Assembly (NCBI GenBank): GCA_947589215.1
Contig: CANQCL010000002.1
Location: 1-64,000 of the forward strand
Direction of reading: 5' to 3'
Source: an uncultured Clostridia bacterium
GTDB taxonomy: Bacteria; Bacillota; Clostridia; Oscillospirales; Ruminococcaceae
Length of the DNA: 64,000 nt
The notes under the pieces were generated by a model. It was not told where the DNA came from. It made no database searches and saw nothing but the letters and a program-made list of their open reading frames with translations. How positions within the stretch are numbered: the stretch's first letter is position 1; every line of letters starts with the position of its first letter. Positions 34,378-42,356 of the stretch are shown in pieces. The position numbers were made by a program, and so were the translations under genes.

Positions 34378-36627
34378 ATGAAGGAAAAAGAGCTTTGTCA
34401 GATCGAGGGCACAGTTGATTGTGTCGTTTATAGTAATGAGGAAAACGGGTTTGCCGTTCTAACGCTTGACGTTGACGGCGACCCTGTTACTGTTGTTGGA
34501 GAAATGGGTAATGTAGACGAAGGTGAGGATTTATCACTTACAGGTGAGTTTATAAATCATCAAAAATTCGGCGAGCAGTTTAAGGTAACTCTCTGTGAGA
34601 GAAAAATGCCTACTACTGAGTTAGCTATAAGAAAGTATCTTGCAAGCGGAGCAATAAAGGGAATAGGTCCGGTCATCGCCGGAAGAATAGTAGATACTTT
34701 CGGAGATAAGTCGCTGGAGATTATGGAAAAAGATCCTGAACGTCTTTGTGAAGTTGAGGGCATAACGCGAAAAATGTGTCAAAAAATCTCTGACGAATTT
34801 AAAAATGTCAACAGTGTGCGCTCATTGATGGGGTATCTGTCGAAGTTTGGGATTTCGGCAGGCTACGGGGCTAAAGCATGGAAAAGGTGGGGACAGCCCA
34901 CTGAAGAAATGGTGAGGACTAATCCGTATGTTTTATGTACTCAAGGGATAGAGCTGCCCTTTTTCAAAGCCGATGAAATGGCAGCAGATATAGAGCTTCC
35001 AAAGGACAATGCAAACCGAATTAAGGCAGGCATAACAAATGTGCTTATCCAGAACTCGTATGCGGGGCATACCTGCCTTCCAAAGGACAAGCTTAGAGCG
35101 ATAACCTGTAGGTTTTTAGGCGTTGATGAGGATAAGTTCAACGAGGTTCTGGAAGAAGAGATAAATGAAGAAAATCTTTGTGTGTTTAGAAAGAAAAACA
35201 GACCTTTCATATTGCTTAAAGACTACTACACAGCAGAAAACTATATTTCAAGACGTCTTAACATTATGAAGGAGTGTCTTTTTGACAGCAAGATAAACTA
35301 TGATGAAATAATAGCCTTAGCGGAGGAGCAGAATAATATAGAGTATGAGGAACTTCAGAAAAAAGCTATAAATACGGCGCTGTCCTGCGGATTTTTGGTT
35401 TTGACAGGAGGACCGGGTACTGGAAAGACCACTACTCTTAACGCTATAATTTCGCTATTTGAACAGCAGGGACTGAATGTTTTGATAACCGCTCCGACAG
35501 GGCGTGCGGCAAAGAGAATATCAGATTTAACAGGGTATGAGGCAAAGACGATCCACAGAATGCTTGAGGTAGTGTTTTCAGACGGCGACAAACCTAGATT
35601 CAAACACAATGAAAACAATCTTCTTGACTGCGATGTTATGATAATTGATGAGATGTCTATGGTGGATACTTTGTTGTTCGAGGCTCTTTTAAGGGCAATA
35701 CCTATGACTTGCAAGCTTATTATGGTAGGCGACAGCGACCAGCTTCCGTCTGTTGGGGCAGGGAATGTTCTCAAAGATATAATAGACAGCGGAGTTGTGC
35801 CGATTGTTACGCTTAAAGAGATATTCAGACAGGCAAGCAAGAGTTCGATAATTGTAAATGCGCATAAGATAGTAGGCGGCGAACACATCAACCTCAATGA
35901 AAAGGATAACGACTTTTTCTTTTTTCAAAGATTAAAGCACAGCGAGCTTCAGTCGTTGGTGGTAGAGCTCACAAAGGTCAGGCTTCCTAAAGCTTATGGG
36001 TATTCTTCTATTGATGATATACAGGTTTTGTCTCCAACAAGAAAAGGTCCGTCGGGTACGGTCGAGCTTAACAAAAGGCTTCAGGCTGAGCTTAATCCGC
36101 CGTCTAAGGATAAGTCGGAGATAAAGACGTTTTTATATACATATCGTGTAGGCGACAAGGTTATGCAGACAAAGAACAACTACGATATTGTTTGGTCTAA
36201 GGATCTGGGCGACGGAGCAAAGGAAAACGGAGCAGGTATTTTTAACGGAGATATAGGAATCATAACTGCTGCCAATAAGTACACAGGGCTTGTCACTATT
36301 GATTTTGAGGGCAGGGTGTGTAATTATACTATCTCTATGCTTGAGCATCTTGACCTTGCGTACGCAATAACTGTTCACAAAAGTCAGGGAAGCGAGTTCG
36401 ACGCAGTGATTTTAACGGTATTCGGCGGATTTGATAAGCTGTATTACAGAAATCTGCTTTATACGGCGGTTACAAGGGCTAAGAAGCTTTTAATTATTAT
36501 CGGTTCTGCAAAGAAGCTGGAGTCTATGATAGACAATAACAGAAGGACACTTAGATATACCGTTTTAAAAAATATGCTTATTCAGGATGGTAATTCAGAT
36601 GAATTTACAGAGGAAACCGAGTTTTGA
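34378..36627 (+). CDS. recD2: RecD2-type ATP-dependent DNA helicase
   Basis: A superfamily 1B 5'-to-3' helicase of the RecD2 group, which works outside RecBCD in Firmicutes repair and replication-fork processing. It has 749 residues from the ATG at 34378, behind the GGTGAT ribosome binding site; the GTG at 34366 lies in that site. The N-terminal OB and helix-hairpin-helix region (IKGIGPVIAGRIV) precedes the motor with Walker A LTGGPGTGKTTT near residue 341, Walker B IIDEMSMVD, GDSDQLPSVGAGNVL and the late motif YAITVHKSQGSEFD. The last 29 bases overlap comF. Confidence 0.94.
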   Translation: MKEKELCQIEGTVDCVVYSNEENGFAVLTLDVDGDPVTVVGEMGNVDEGEDLSLTGEFINHQKFGEQFKVTLCERKMPTTELAIRKYLASGAIKGIGPVIAGRIVDTFGDKSLEIMEKDPERLCEVEGITRKMCQKISDEFKNVNSVRSLMGYLSKFGISAGYGAKAWKRWGQPTEEMVRTNPYVLCTQGIELPFFKADEMAADIELPKDNANRIKAGITNVLIQNSYAGHTCLPKDKLRAITCRFLGVDEDKFNEVLEEEINEENLCVFRKKNRPFILLKDYYTAENYISRRLNIMKECLFDSKINYDEIIALAEEQNNIEYEELQKKAINTALSCGFLVLTGGPGTGKTTTLNAIISLFEQQGLNVLITAPTGRAAKRISDLTGYEAKTIHRMLEVVFSDGDKPRFKHNENNLLDCDVMIIDEMSMVDTLLFEALLRAIPMTCKLIMVGDSDQLPSVGAGNVLKDIIDSGVVPIVTLKEIFRQASKSSIIVNAHKIVGGEHINLNEKDNDFFFFQRLKHSELQSLVVELTKVRLPKAYGYSSIDDIQVLSPTRKGPSGTVELNKRLQAELNPPSKDKSEIKTFLYTYRVGDKVMQTKNNYDIVWSKDLGDGAKENGAGIFNGDIGIITAANKYTGLVTIDFEGRVCNYTISMLEHLDLAYAITVHKSQGSEFDAVILTVFGGFDKLYYRNLLYTAVTRAKKLLIIIGSAKKLESMIDNNRRTLRYTVLKNMLIQDGNSDEFTEETEF

Positions 36628-37342
36628 CAGTGTAAAAAAGTATGTGCTTGATATTTTCTTTCCCAATAGATGTCCGTTTTGCGGGAAGGTCATAAAATGG
36701 AGCGATACCTGCTGTAGAAAGTGTTTTGATGAAATACCGTTTATTGTCACAGAACACTGCAAAAAGTGCGGACAGGAAATTTGTATTTGCAATAAAACAA
36801 ACATTTATTATGACAGCTGTGTAAGCATTACAGATTACAGCGGAATTGTAAGAGAGGGGATAATAAATTTTAAGCTGGATAAGGCGGTAAATCTTGTTGA
36901 CGTATTTAAAGATGACATTTATAAAAAGCTTTCAGACACTATAGACATTAACAAAATTGATGTTGTTACGGCAGTACCTATGCATAGATCCACAAAGAGA
37001 AGCAGGGGATATAATCAGGCTGACATTATTTCAAAGACAGTTTCAAAGGTTATAAATAAGCCAGCTAATTCAAGGCTTTTAATAAAGCAAAGCGGCGACA
37101 TTGCTCAGCATAAGCTTACCCGATTGGAGAGAGAAAAAGCGGTAAAGGGTTTGTTTTCGGTGAATAAAAAGCATATAGGCGAAATAGATGGCAAGACCAT
37201 TTTGCTCTGCGACGATATCATCACTACCGGAAGTACACTTAATGAGTGCGCGAGAATTTTGAAGGATAATGGCGCAAGATACGTACATTGCTTTACTATT
37301 GCTTCCACTAGTATGGGTAGCGGTAAAAAGGAAAGCATATAA
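36599..37342 (+). CDS. comF: ComF-family amidophosphoribosyltransferase-like protein
   Basis: A 247-residue protein with an N-terminal zinc-ribbon (CPFCGKVIKWSDTCCRKC, then CKKCGQEICIC) and a C-terminal phosphoribosyltransferase fold with the PRPP-type loop LLCDDIITTGSTLNEC. ComF is needed for DNA uptake in competent bacteria and interacts with the helicase and DprA-type machinery. It begins inside recD2, an arrangement common in clostridia. The ATG at 36599 was chosen over the one at 36587 because AGGATGG precedes it. No other competence pilus gene is in the window. Confidence 0.88.
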   Translation: MNLQRKPSFDSVKKYVLDIFFPNRCPFCGKVIKWSDTCCRKCFDEIPFIVTEHCKKCGQEICICNKTNIYYDSCVSITDYSGIVREGIINFKLDKAVNLVDVFKDDIYKKLSDTIDINKIDVVTAVPMHRSTKRSRGYNQADIISKTVSKVINKPANSRLLIKQSGDIAQHKLTRLEREKAVKGLFSVNKKHIGEIDGKTILLCDDIITTGSTLNECARILKDNGARYVHCFTIASTSMGSGKKESI

Positions 37343-37375
37343 TATAAAGATTGTGTAAAAAATAACAATAAGCTA

Positions 37376-37404
37376 TTGAAAATATGCTCGATTTAAGGTA
37401 TAAT
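37376..37404 (+). promoter_or_regulatory. Promoter of the decarboxylase subunit genes
   Basis: TTGAAA (37376-37381) and TATAAT (37399-37404) are separated by 17 bp, 38 bp before the gamma subunit gene. Confidence 0.7.
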
Positions 37405-37441
37405 TGTTAAGAATAATATTAATTTGCAGGGAGATATTGAA

Positions 37442-37858
37442 ATGAATTTGTTAAGTTCCTTATTGGCTGGGGATATTGATATGAACTTTGAATATGTAGC
37501 GTCTGTTGTGATAACAGGAATAACCGTAGTGTTTATAGGTCTTGTTTTGCTCGTGGTTATTTTATTGTTGTTCGGACTTATATCAAAGGCTAAGAGAAAG
37601 TCTGCTGATAAAAAAGCGGAACTGAAAAATACTGTTAAAACTGATGTTAAGTCAATGCCTAAAGTCGAGCCTGCAAAACCGGCGCTTGAAATAGATGATA
37701 ATATAGAAGAAGAAATAGTAGCAGTTATTACTGCGGCTATTGCACATATGAGTGAAAAAAGCGGTAAAAGGCTTACGCTTAAAAGTATTAAAACTGCTAA
37801 GCCGCAGAGAACCGCATGGGCTACCGCAGGACTTATAGACAACACACGCCCATTTTAA
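37442..37858 (+). CDS. Na+-pumping decarboxylase gamma subunit (OadG type)
   Basis: A 138-residue protein with one N-terminal membrane helix (VVITGITVVFIGLVLLVVILLLFGLI, from residue ~16), then a charged region rich in Lys and Pro. The end is EEIVAVITAAIAHMSEKSGKRLTLKSIK and the aromatic/proline tail AWATAGLIDNTRPF, which is typical of OadG/MmdD-like anchors. Gamma subunits hold the carboxyltransferase to the membrane subunit and may bind Zn2+. A second start with nearly the same upstream sequence lies at 37481. The beta subunit gene follows 18 bp later. Confidence 0.8.
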   Translation: MNLLSSLLAGDIDMNFEYVASVVITGITVVFIGLVLLVVILLLFGLISKAKRKSADKKAELKNTVKTDVKSMPKVEPAKPALEIDDNIEEEIVAVITAAIAHMSEKSGKRLTLKSIKTAKPQRTAWATAGLIDNTRPF

Positions 37859-37876
37859 TGAAAGGACAATAAAACT

Positions 37877-39085
37877 ATGATAGATAAGTTTCTTGACACA
37901 CTTGTAGATTTAGCGACGACCTCCGGTTTTGCCGGCTTTATTGCCGACGGTGGATGGAAATCGCTGATTATGATAGGCATTTCATTTATATTTATGTATC
38001 TGGCTATTTCAAAGGGGTTTGAGCCTCTGCTTTTACTTCCAATAGCTTTCGGTATGCTTTTGACAAACCTGCCGTTTACGGAAATGTACCACCCCGATCT
38101 TTGGAAAATAACAGGAGAGGGGATAGACTTTGGAAAGGTTCTGCACGACGGAGGGTTGCTAGACATACTCTATTTAGGCGTTAAGCTCCAGCTTTATCCG
38201 CCGCTTATATTCCTCGGTATAGGCGCTATGACCGACTTTGCTCCGCTGATTGCTAATCCAAAGAGCTTTTTGCTCGGCGCTGCGGCACAGGGAGGAATAT
38301 TCTTCACCTTTATCGGAGCGGCTTTGCTTGGATTCTCTGCTGCTGAGGCAGGCTCTATTGCAATTATCGGAGGCGCTGACGGACCAACGGCAATTTACGT
38401 TTCGTCAAAGCTGCTTTCATCGGGCGGATTTAAAATAGATACGGGTACTATTGCTCTTGCGGCGTATACTTATATGGCTCTTGTACCTATCATTCAGCCA
38501 CCGATCATGAAAGCTCTTACAACTCGAAAAGAGCGATCTATCGTTATGGGTCAGCTAAGACCTGTTTCAAAGACGGAAAAAATCATTTTCCCGATAGTTG
38601 TTACAATAGTTATATCACTGCTTGTACCTTCGGCTGCTCCTTTGGTAGGTATGCTTATGCTGGGAAATCTATTGAAAGAAAGCGGAGTTTGCGACAGGCT
38701 TGTAAAGACCGCACAAAATGAGCTTATGAATATCATTACGATTTTCTTGGGCATTTCAGTAGGCGCTACAACAACAGCCGACAAAATAGTTAATAAGGAA
38801 TTTTTGGGAGTTATCCTTCTCGGCGTTGCCGCATTCTGTCTTGGAACTGCCTGTGGAGTGATTTTCGGAAAGCTGATGTGTTTCTTTACAAAGGGCAAGG
38901 TAAATCCGCTTATCGGTTCGGCAGGAGTGTCTGCTGTTCCTATGGCGGCTAGAGTGTCGCAGAAGGTAGGTCAGCAGGAGAACCCCACAAACTACCTGCT
39001 TATGCACGCAATGGGACCTAATGTTGCCGGAGTTATCGGTTCGGCTGTTGCGGCAGGTGTGCTGTTAAGTATTATTCCGTATTAA
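37877..39085 (+). CDS. Na+-translocating decarboxylase beta subunit (OadB/MmdB type)
   Basis: The polytopic membrane subunit couples carboxybiotin decarboxylation to Na+ export. It has 402 residues, with roughly nine to eleven hydrophobic segments and the signature IIGGADGPTAIYVSSKL near residue 170. It also has NPLIGSAGVSAVP near residue 340 and the YLLMHAMGPNVAGVIGSAVAAG segment at the C-terminus. The sequence does not distinguish oxaloacetate, methylmalonyl-CoA or glutaconyl-CoA specificity, which is set by the carboxyltransferase. No carboxyltransferase or biotin-carrier gene is present in the window. Confidence 0.9.
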   Translation: MIDKFLDTLVDLATTSGFAGFIADGGWKSLIMIGISFIFMYLAISKGFEPLLLLPIAFGMLLTNLPFTEMYHPDLWKITGEGIDFGKVLHDGGLLDILYLGVKLQLYPPLIFLGIGAMTDFAPLIANPKSFLLGAAAQGGIFFTFIGAALLGFSAAEAGSIAIIGGADGPTAIYVSSKLLSSGGFKIDTGTIALAAYTYMALVPIIQPPIMKALTTRKERSIVMGQLRPVSKTEKIIFPIVVTIVISLLVPSAAPLVGMLMLGNLLKESGVCDRLVKTAQNELMNIITIFLGISVGATTTADKIVNKEFLGVILLGVAAFCLGTACGVIFGKLMCFFTKGKVNPLIGSAGVSAVPMAARVSQKVGQQENPTNYLLMHAMGPNVAGVIGSAVAAGVLLSIIPY

Positions 39086-39115
39086 TAAAAACTTTGATTT
39101 AAAGGCGGATTGAAA

Positions 39116-39700
39116 ATGAAAAGCAGTAAGTTTTTCGCTATAATTTCAAGAATGAAGTATATAAATCGTTGGAGTCTAATGAGAAATACCGTTACCGAAA
39201 ATATAAGCGAGCACTCGCTTGAGGTTGCGTTTATAGCGCATCTTTTGGCAGTTTTGAGAAATAAGCGTTTTGGCGGAAATGTAAATCCTGAGAGGGTAGC
39301 TCTTTTGGCAATGTACCACGACACTCTTGAAATAATAACAGGTGATCTGCCCACGCCTATAAAATATTACAGCAAAAAGATAAAATCTGCTTATTCTGAA
39401 ATAGAGAACAATGCAAGCAGACAGCTTTTATCGTATCTTCCTGATGATATAAAGGGAGAGTATGAATCATTGTTTTATAAAGACGAAAGCGAAAGCGAGC
39501 ATTGGGAACTTGTAAAGGCGGCGGACAAGATTTCTGCACTTATAAAATGCGTTGAGGAAAAGCAGATGGGAAATAAAGACTTCAGCGACGCGGAGATTGC
39601 GACATTAAAAATTATAAAAGAGCTTAATGTCAAAGAAGCAGACGTATTCTTAGAGGAATTTATGCCGTCTTATGGGCTTACTCTTGATAGGCAGACGTAA
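39116..39700 (+). CDS. HD-domain 5'-deoxynucleotidase (YfbR type)
   Basis: The 194-residue protein has the HD-family metal residues in EHSLEVAFIAHLL (His), YHDTLEIITGDLPTP (His-Asp) and the later KAADKISALIKC (Asp). The ITGDLPTPIKYYSK segment is diagnostic of the YfbR group, which dephosphorylates dNMPs. The ATG at 39116 follows AAGGCGG. A convergent hairpin separates it from rex. Confidence 0.85.
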   Translation: MKSSKFFAIISRMKYINRWSLMRNTVTENISEHSLEVAFIAHLLAVLRNKRFGGNVNPERVALLAMYHDTLEIITGDLPTPIKYYSKKIKSAYSEIENNASRQLLSYLPDDIKGEYESLFYKDESESEHWELVKAADKISALIKCVEEKQMGNKDFSDAEIATLKIIKELNVKEADVFLEEFMPSYGLTLDRQT

Positions 39701-39715
39701 ATTTGATAGCGTAAA

Positions 39716-39750
39716 ATAACAGCGTTCGGAAATCTTCCGAACGCTGTTAT
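39716..39750. terminator. Bidirectional terminator, recurrent GCGTTCGGAA hairpin (copy 2)
   Basis: A perfect 16-bp stem (39716-39731 with 39735-39750) encloses the loop ATC, between the convergent HD gene and rex. The core AGCGTTCGGAA is identical to the copies at 1132 and 47066. Confidence 0.8.
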
Positions 39751-39777
39751 CATGCGCTTTGGCTATAATCTCAATCT

Positions 39778-40407
39778 TCAACAGCTAATTTTATAGGTCA
39801 GCGTTAAAAGACTGTCTCCAATATGCACGTTTTCAACAACGATATTGTCAAAGTGTAGGTTCAAATCGAAATGCGAAAAGTTCCAAAACGATTTAACGCC
39901 GAGCTCGATAAGCTTTTTCGCAACGCTGAAAGCATTTTCTTTCGGCAAACATAGAACTGCAATAGACGGAGAGTTTTTTTTGCAGTAGCTTTCAAGATTT
40001 TTTATATCTGAAACTATAATGCCTGAAACGGTTTGTCCTATAATTTCGGGGTCGTTATCGAATATAGCGGTAAGCCTGCAACCCTTTTTCTCAAAGCTTA
40101 TCTGAGAGGTTATGGCTTTGCCTAAGTTGCCTGCACCTATCATAATGGTTTTGTATTCCTTGTCAACACCCAAAATACTGCCGATTTCTTCATGCAGAGC
40201 TATGATATTATACCCATATCCCTGCTGACCAAACCCTCCGAAGCAGTTTAAATCCTGTCGTATCTGAGAAGCGGTGGTTTTCATTCGTTCAGCTAGATCC
40301 TTAGAAGAAATGCGCTCAACATTTTCTTCTATCAGATCTTCGAGATATGAATAATATCTTGGCAGTCTCTTTATAACAGAGGCCGAAATATCATTATTTT
40401 TAGCCAC
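39778..40407 (-). CDS. rex: Redox-sensing transcriptional repressor Rex
   Basis: Rex senses the NADH/NAD+ ratio and blocks fermentation and other redox genes when NADH is low. The protein has an N-terminal winged helix (VIKRLPRYYSYLEDLI, TASQIRQDLNCFGGFGQQGYGYN) and a C-terminal Rossmann domain (IMIGAGNLGKAI, where GAG replaces the more usual GVG). The start was set at GTG 40407 because AAGGG lies 9 nt before it. The ATG at 40416 directly abuts that site. The gene starts 43 bp after icd on the same strand and is probably the last gene of the acn operon. Confidence 0.93.
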   Translation of the reverse strand: MAKNNDISASVIKRLPRYYSYLEDLIEENVERISSKDLAERMKTTASQIRQDLNCFGGFGQQGYGYNIIALHEEIGSILGVDKEYKTIMIGAGNLGKAITSQISFEKKGCRLTAIFDNDPEIIGQTVSGIIVSDIKNLESYCKKNSPSIAVLCLPKENAFSVAKKLIELGVKSFWNFSHFDLNLHFDNIVVENVHIGDSLLTLTYKISC

Positions 40408-40450
40408 TAATCTCATCCCTTAAATCTTACAAATTATTTTATTGTTCTGG

Positions 40451-41671
40451 TTATGCGTTTACAAGAACATCCAAACGCTTTCCTATTTCTTTTAAGAAGG
40501 TTTCTGAATCAACCTTTTTCTTTTTTTCAAGGCTTGATAGAAGATATAAGTCTCCGGTCATAACACCGTCTTCAATTGTCTGAATGGTAGCCTGCTCAAG
40601 CTTGTTTGCGAAGTCGACTAAATCAGGGGTATTATCAAGCTCACCTCTTTTTCTCAAAGCGCCGCTCCATGCAAAGATGGTTGCTACTGAGTTTGTCGAG
40701 GTCTCTTCACCCTTAAGATATTTATAGTAATGTCTCTGAACAGTTCCGTGAGCGGCTTCATATTCATAAATGCCGTCAGGAGAGACTAATACAGACGTCA
40801 TCATAGCGAGCGAGCCGTAAGCCGTTGAGATCATATCTGACATAACGTCTCCGTCATAGTTTTTGCAAGCCCAAATGTAGCCGCCGTTTGAACGTATAAC
40901 TCTTGCAACAGCGTCGTCGATAAGCGTGTAGAAGTATTCAATACCTGCCGCCTCGTACTTTTCCTTATATTCGTTATCGTATATTTCCTGGAAAATATCC
41001 TTGAATCTATGGTCGTATTTTTTTGAAATAGTGTCCTTAGTAGCAAACCAAACGTCCTGCTTTAAATCAAGACCGTAATTTAGGCAAGCTCTTGCAAAGC
41101 CTGCGATGCTTTCATCTTTGTTGTGTATACCTTGAATAATACCGTCGCTGTCAGAGAAATCATAGATGAGCTCTCTTGATTCTTTTCCGTCCTTGTCGGT
41201 GACAACAAGCTCAGCCTTTGAATCTTTGCCGACACGCATTTCTGTGTTCTTATAAATGTCGCCGTAAGCGTGACGGGCAATCGTAATTGGCTTTGTCCAT
41301 GTAGGTATGTAAGGAGAAATGCCCTTTACGATAATAGGAGTTCTGAAAACAGTACCGTCTAGGATAGCTCTGATAGTACCATTAGGAGACTTCCACATTT
41401 CTTTTAAGTTGTATTCGGGCATTCTTGCCGCATTAGGGGTTATAGTTGCGCACTTAACAGCTACTCCGTACTTCTTTGTTGCCTCTGCGCTGTCAAATGT
41501 GACCTTGTCGTTGGTTTCATTTCTGTGCTTTAAACCTAGGTCGTAGTATTCACAGTTTAAGTCTACATATGGCTCAAGAAGTATCTCCTTTATCCACTTC
41601 CAAAGAATTCTTGTCATTTCGTCTCCGTCCATCTCGACGAGAGGCGTTTTCATTTTGATTTTTTCTGCCAT
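40451..41671 (-). CDS. icd: NADP-dependent isocitrate dehydrogenase (homodimeric, eukaryote-like type)
   Basis: Converts isocitrate to 2-oxoglutarate and CO2 with NADP. The 406-residue protein has [18 protein letters not shown], the substrate-site segment [16 protein letters not shown], the metal-binding NYDGDVMSD and [13 protein letters not shown]. This is the dimeric type II form, which differs from the E. coli-type enzyme. It stands 26 bp after a small membrane protein gene and in one operon with aconitase. With aconitase it makes 2-oxoglutarate for glutamate. No citrate synthase gene is in the window. Confidence 0.94.
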   Translation of the reverse strand: MAEKIKMKTPLVEMDGDEMTRILWKWIKEILLEPYVDLNCEYYDLGLKHRNETNDKVTFDSAEATKKYGVAVKCATITPNAARMPEYNLKEMWKSPNGTIRAILDGTVFRTPIIVKGISPYIPTWTKPITIARHAYGDIYKNTEMRVGKDSKAELVVTDKDGKESRELIYDFSDSDGIIQGIHNKDESIAGFARACLNYGLDLKQDVWFATKDTISKKYDHRFKDIFQEIYDNEYKEKYEAAGIEYFYTLIDDAVARVIRSNGGYIWACKNYDGDVMSDMISTAYGSLAMMTSVLVSPDGIYEYEAAHGTVQRHYYKYLKGEETSTNSVATIFAWSGALRKRGELDNTPDLVDFANKLEQATIQTIEDGVMTGDLYLLSSLEKKKKVDSETFLKEIGKRLDVLVNA

Positions 41672-41697
41672 AGCAATTCCTCCTTATAATAAGTTAT

Positions 41698-42345
41698 TTA
41701 TTCATTCCACATCCACACAATAAATATCTGATTTATTCCTTCAATATTAACAGGGCAAGATTTGTAATCTTTTATATCGTTTTCATCAAAGTATTCTGTA
41801 AACTGGTCATACTGCTCACTTCCAGAAAAGTCTAAACCGAAACGGAAATCTCCCTTTGAGGAAAACTTCATTTTCTTTCCCTGCATATCCTTTTTGTAAG
41901 TATCAATATTAAGAGAACTGTACCTTTTCAAGCACTTATAGCTTTTCTCATCACCAGAGCCTTTCACCTTAATATAAGAGGCGGAAAGCTTTCCATTATC
42001 AGTATAGGCGCATACATAAAGATTGTCTGAAACCTTAATGTCCTCGATTATTTCTGCGCTTTTGCTTCCTGTAGCTGTCAGAACATCGGTAATTTCAGGC
42101 TTGTAGCTGAAAATGTTGATATATAAAACTATATAGACAATTATAACAGCAATTAGCAAGCATACGAGCTTGATCAGCAGTGATAATCCAGGAGTGTTTT
42201 GCTTTTTCCTTTTATCAGGATAGCTAACAGGTCTTTGCGGATTTTGATAATAGCCATTCTGATTTGTATTTCTGCCAAATTCTCTGTAGCTTTGGTTTTG
42301 TCCGTCTCTGAAACTAGAATTATTCGGCGAATTGTTTTTTCTCAT
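41698..42345 (-). CDS. Single-pass membrane protein within the acn-icd operon, unknown function
   Basis: The 215-residue protein starts with an Asn/Gln-rich polar region of ~50 residues, has one membrane helix (LLIKLVCLLIAVIIVYIVLYI, residues ~56-76), and ends in an extracytoplasmic domain of ~135 residues. That domain contains DNLYVCAYTDNGKLSASYIK and several Cys (in VCAYTD, YKCLKR and SCPVNI). I do not recognise the family. It lies 11 bp after acn and 26 bp before icd, so it is cotranscribed with them; its tie to the TCA enzymes is unexplained. Confidence 0.75.
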   Translation of the reverse strand: MRKNNSPNNSSFRDGQNQSYREFGRNTNQNGYYQNPQRPVSYPDKRKKQNTPGLSLLIKLVCLLIAVIIVYIVLYINIFSYKPEITDVLTATGSKSAEIIEDIKVSDNLYVCAYTDNGKLSASYIKVKGSGDEKSYKCLKRYSSLNIDTYKKDMQGKKMKFSSKGDFRFGLDFSGSEQYDQFTEYFDENDIKDYKSCPVNIEGINQIFIVWMWNE

Positions 42346-42356
42346 AGCTTTGATCC

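Noticed and set aside
37403-37409. TTGTTAA half-site near the decarboxylase promoter as a possible Rex operator
   Set aside because: The right half (TTAACAA) is absent at the required 4-nt distance.
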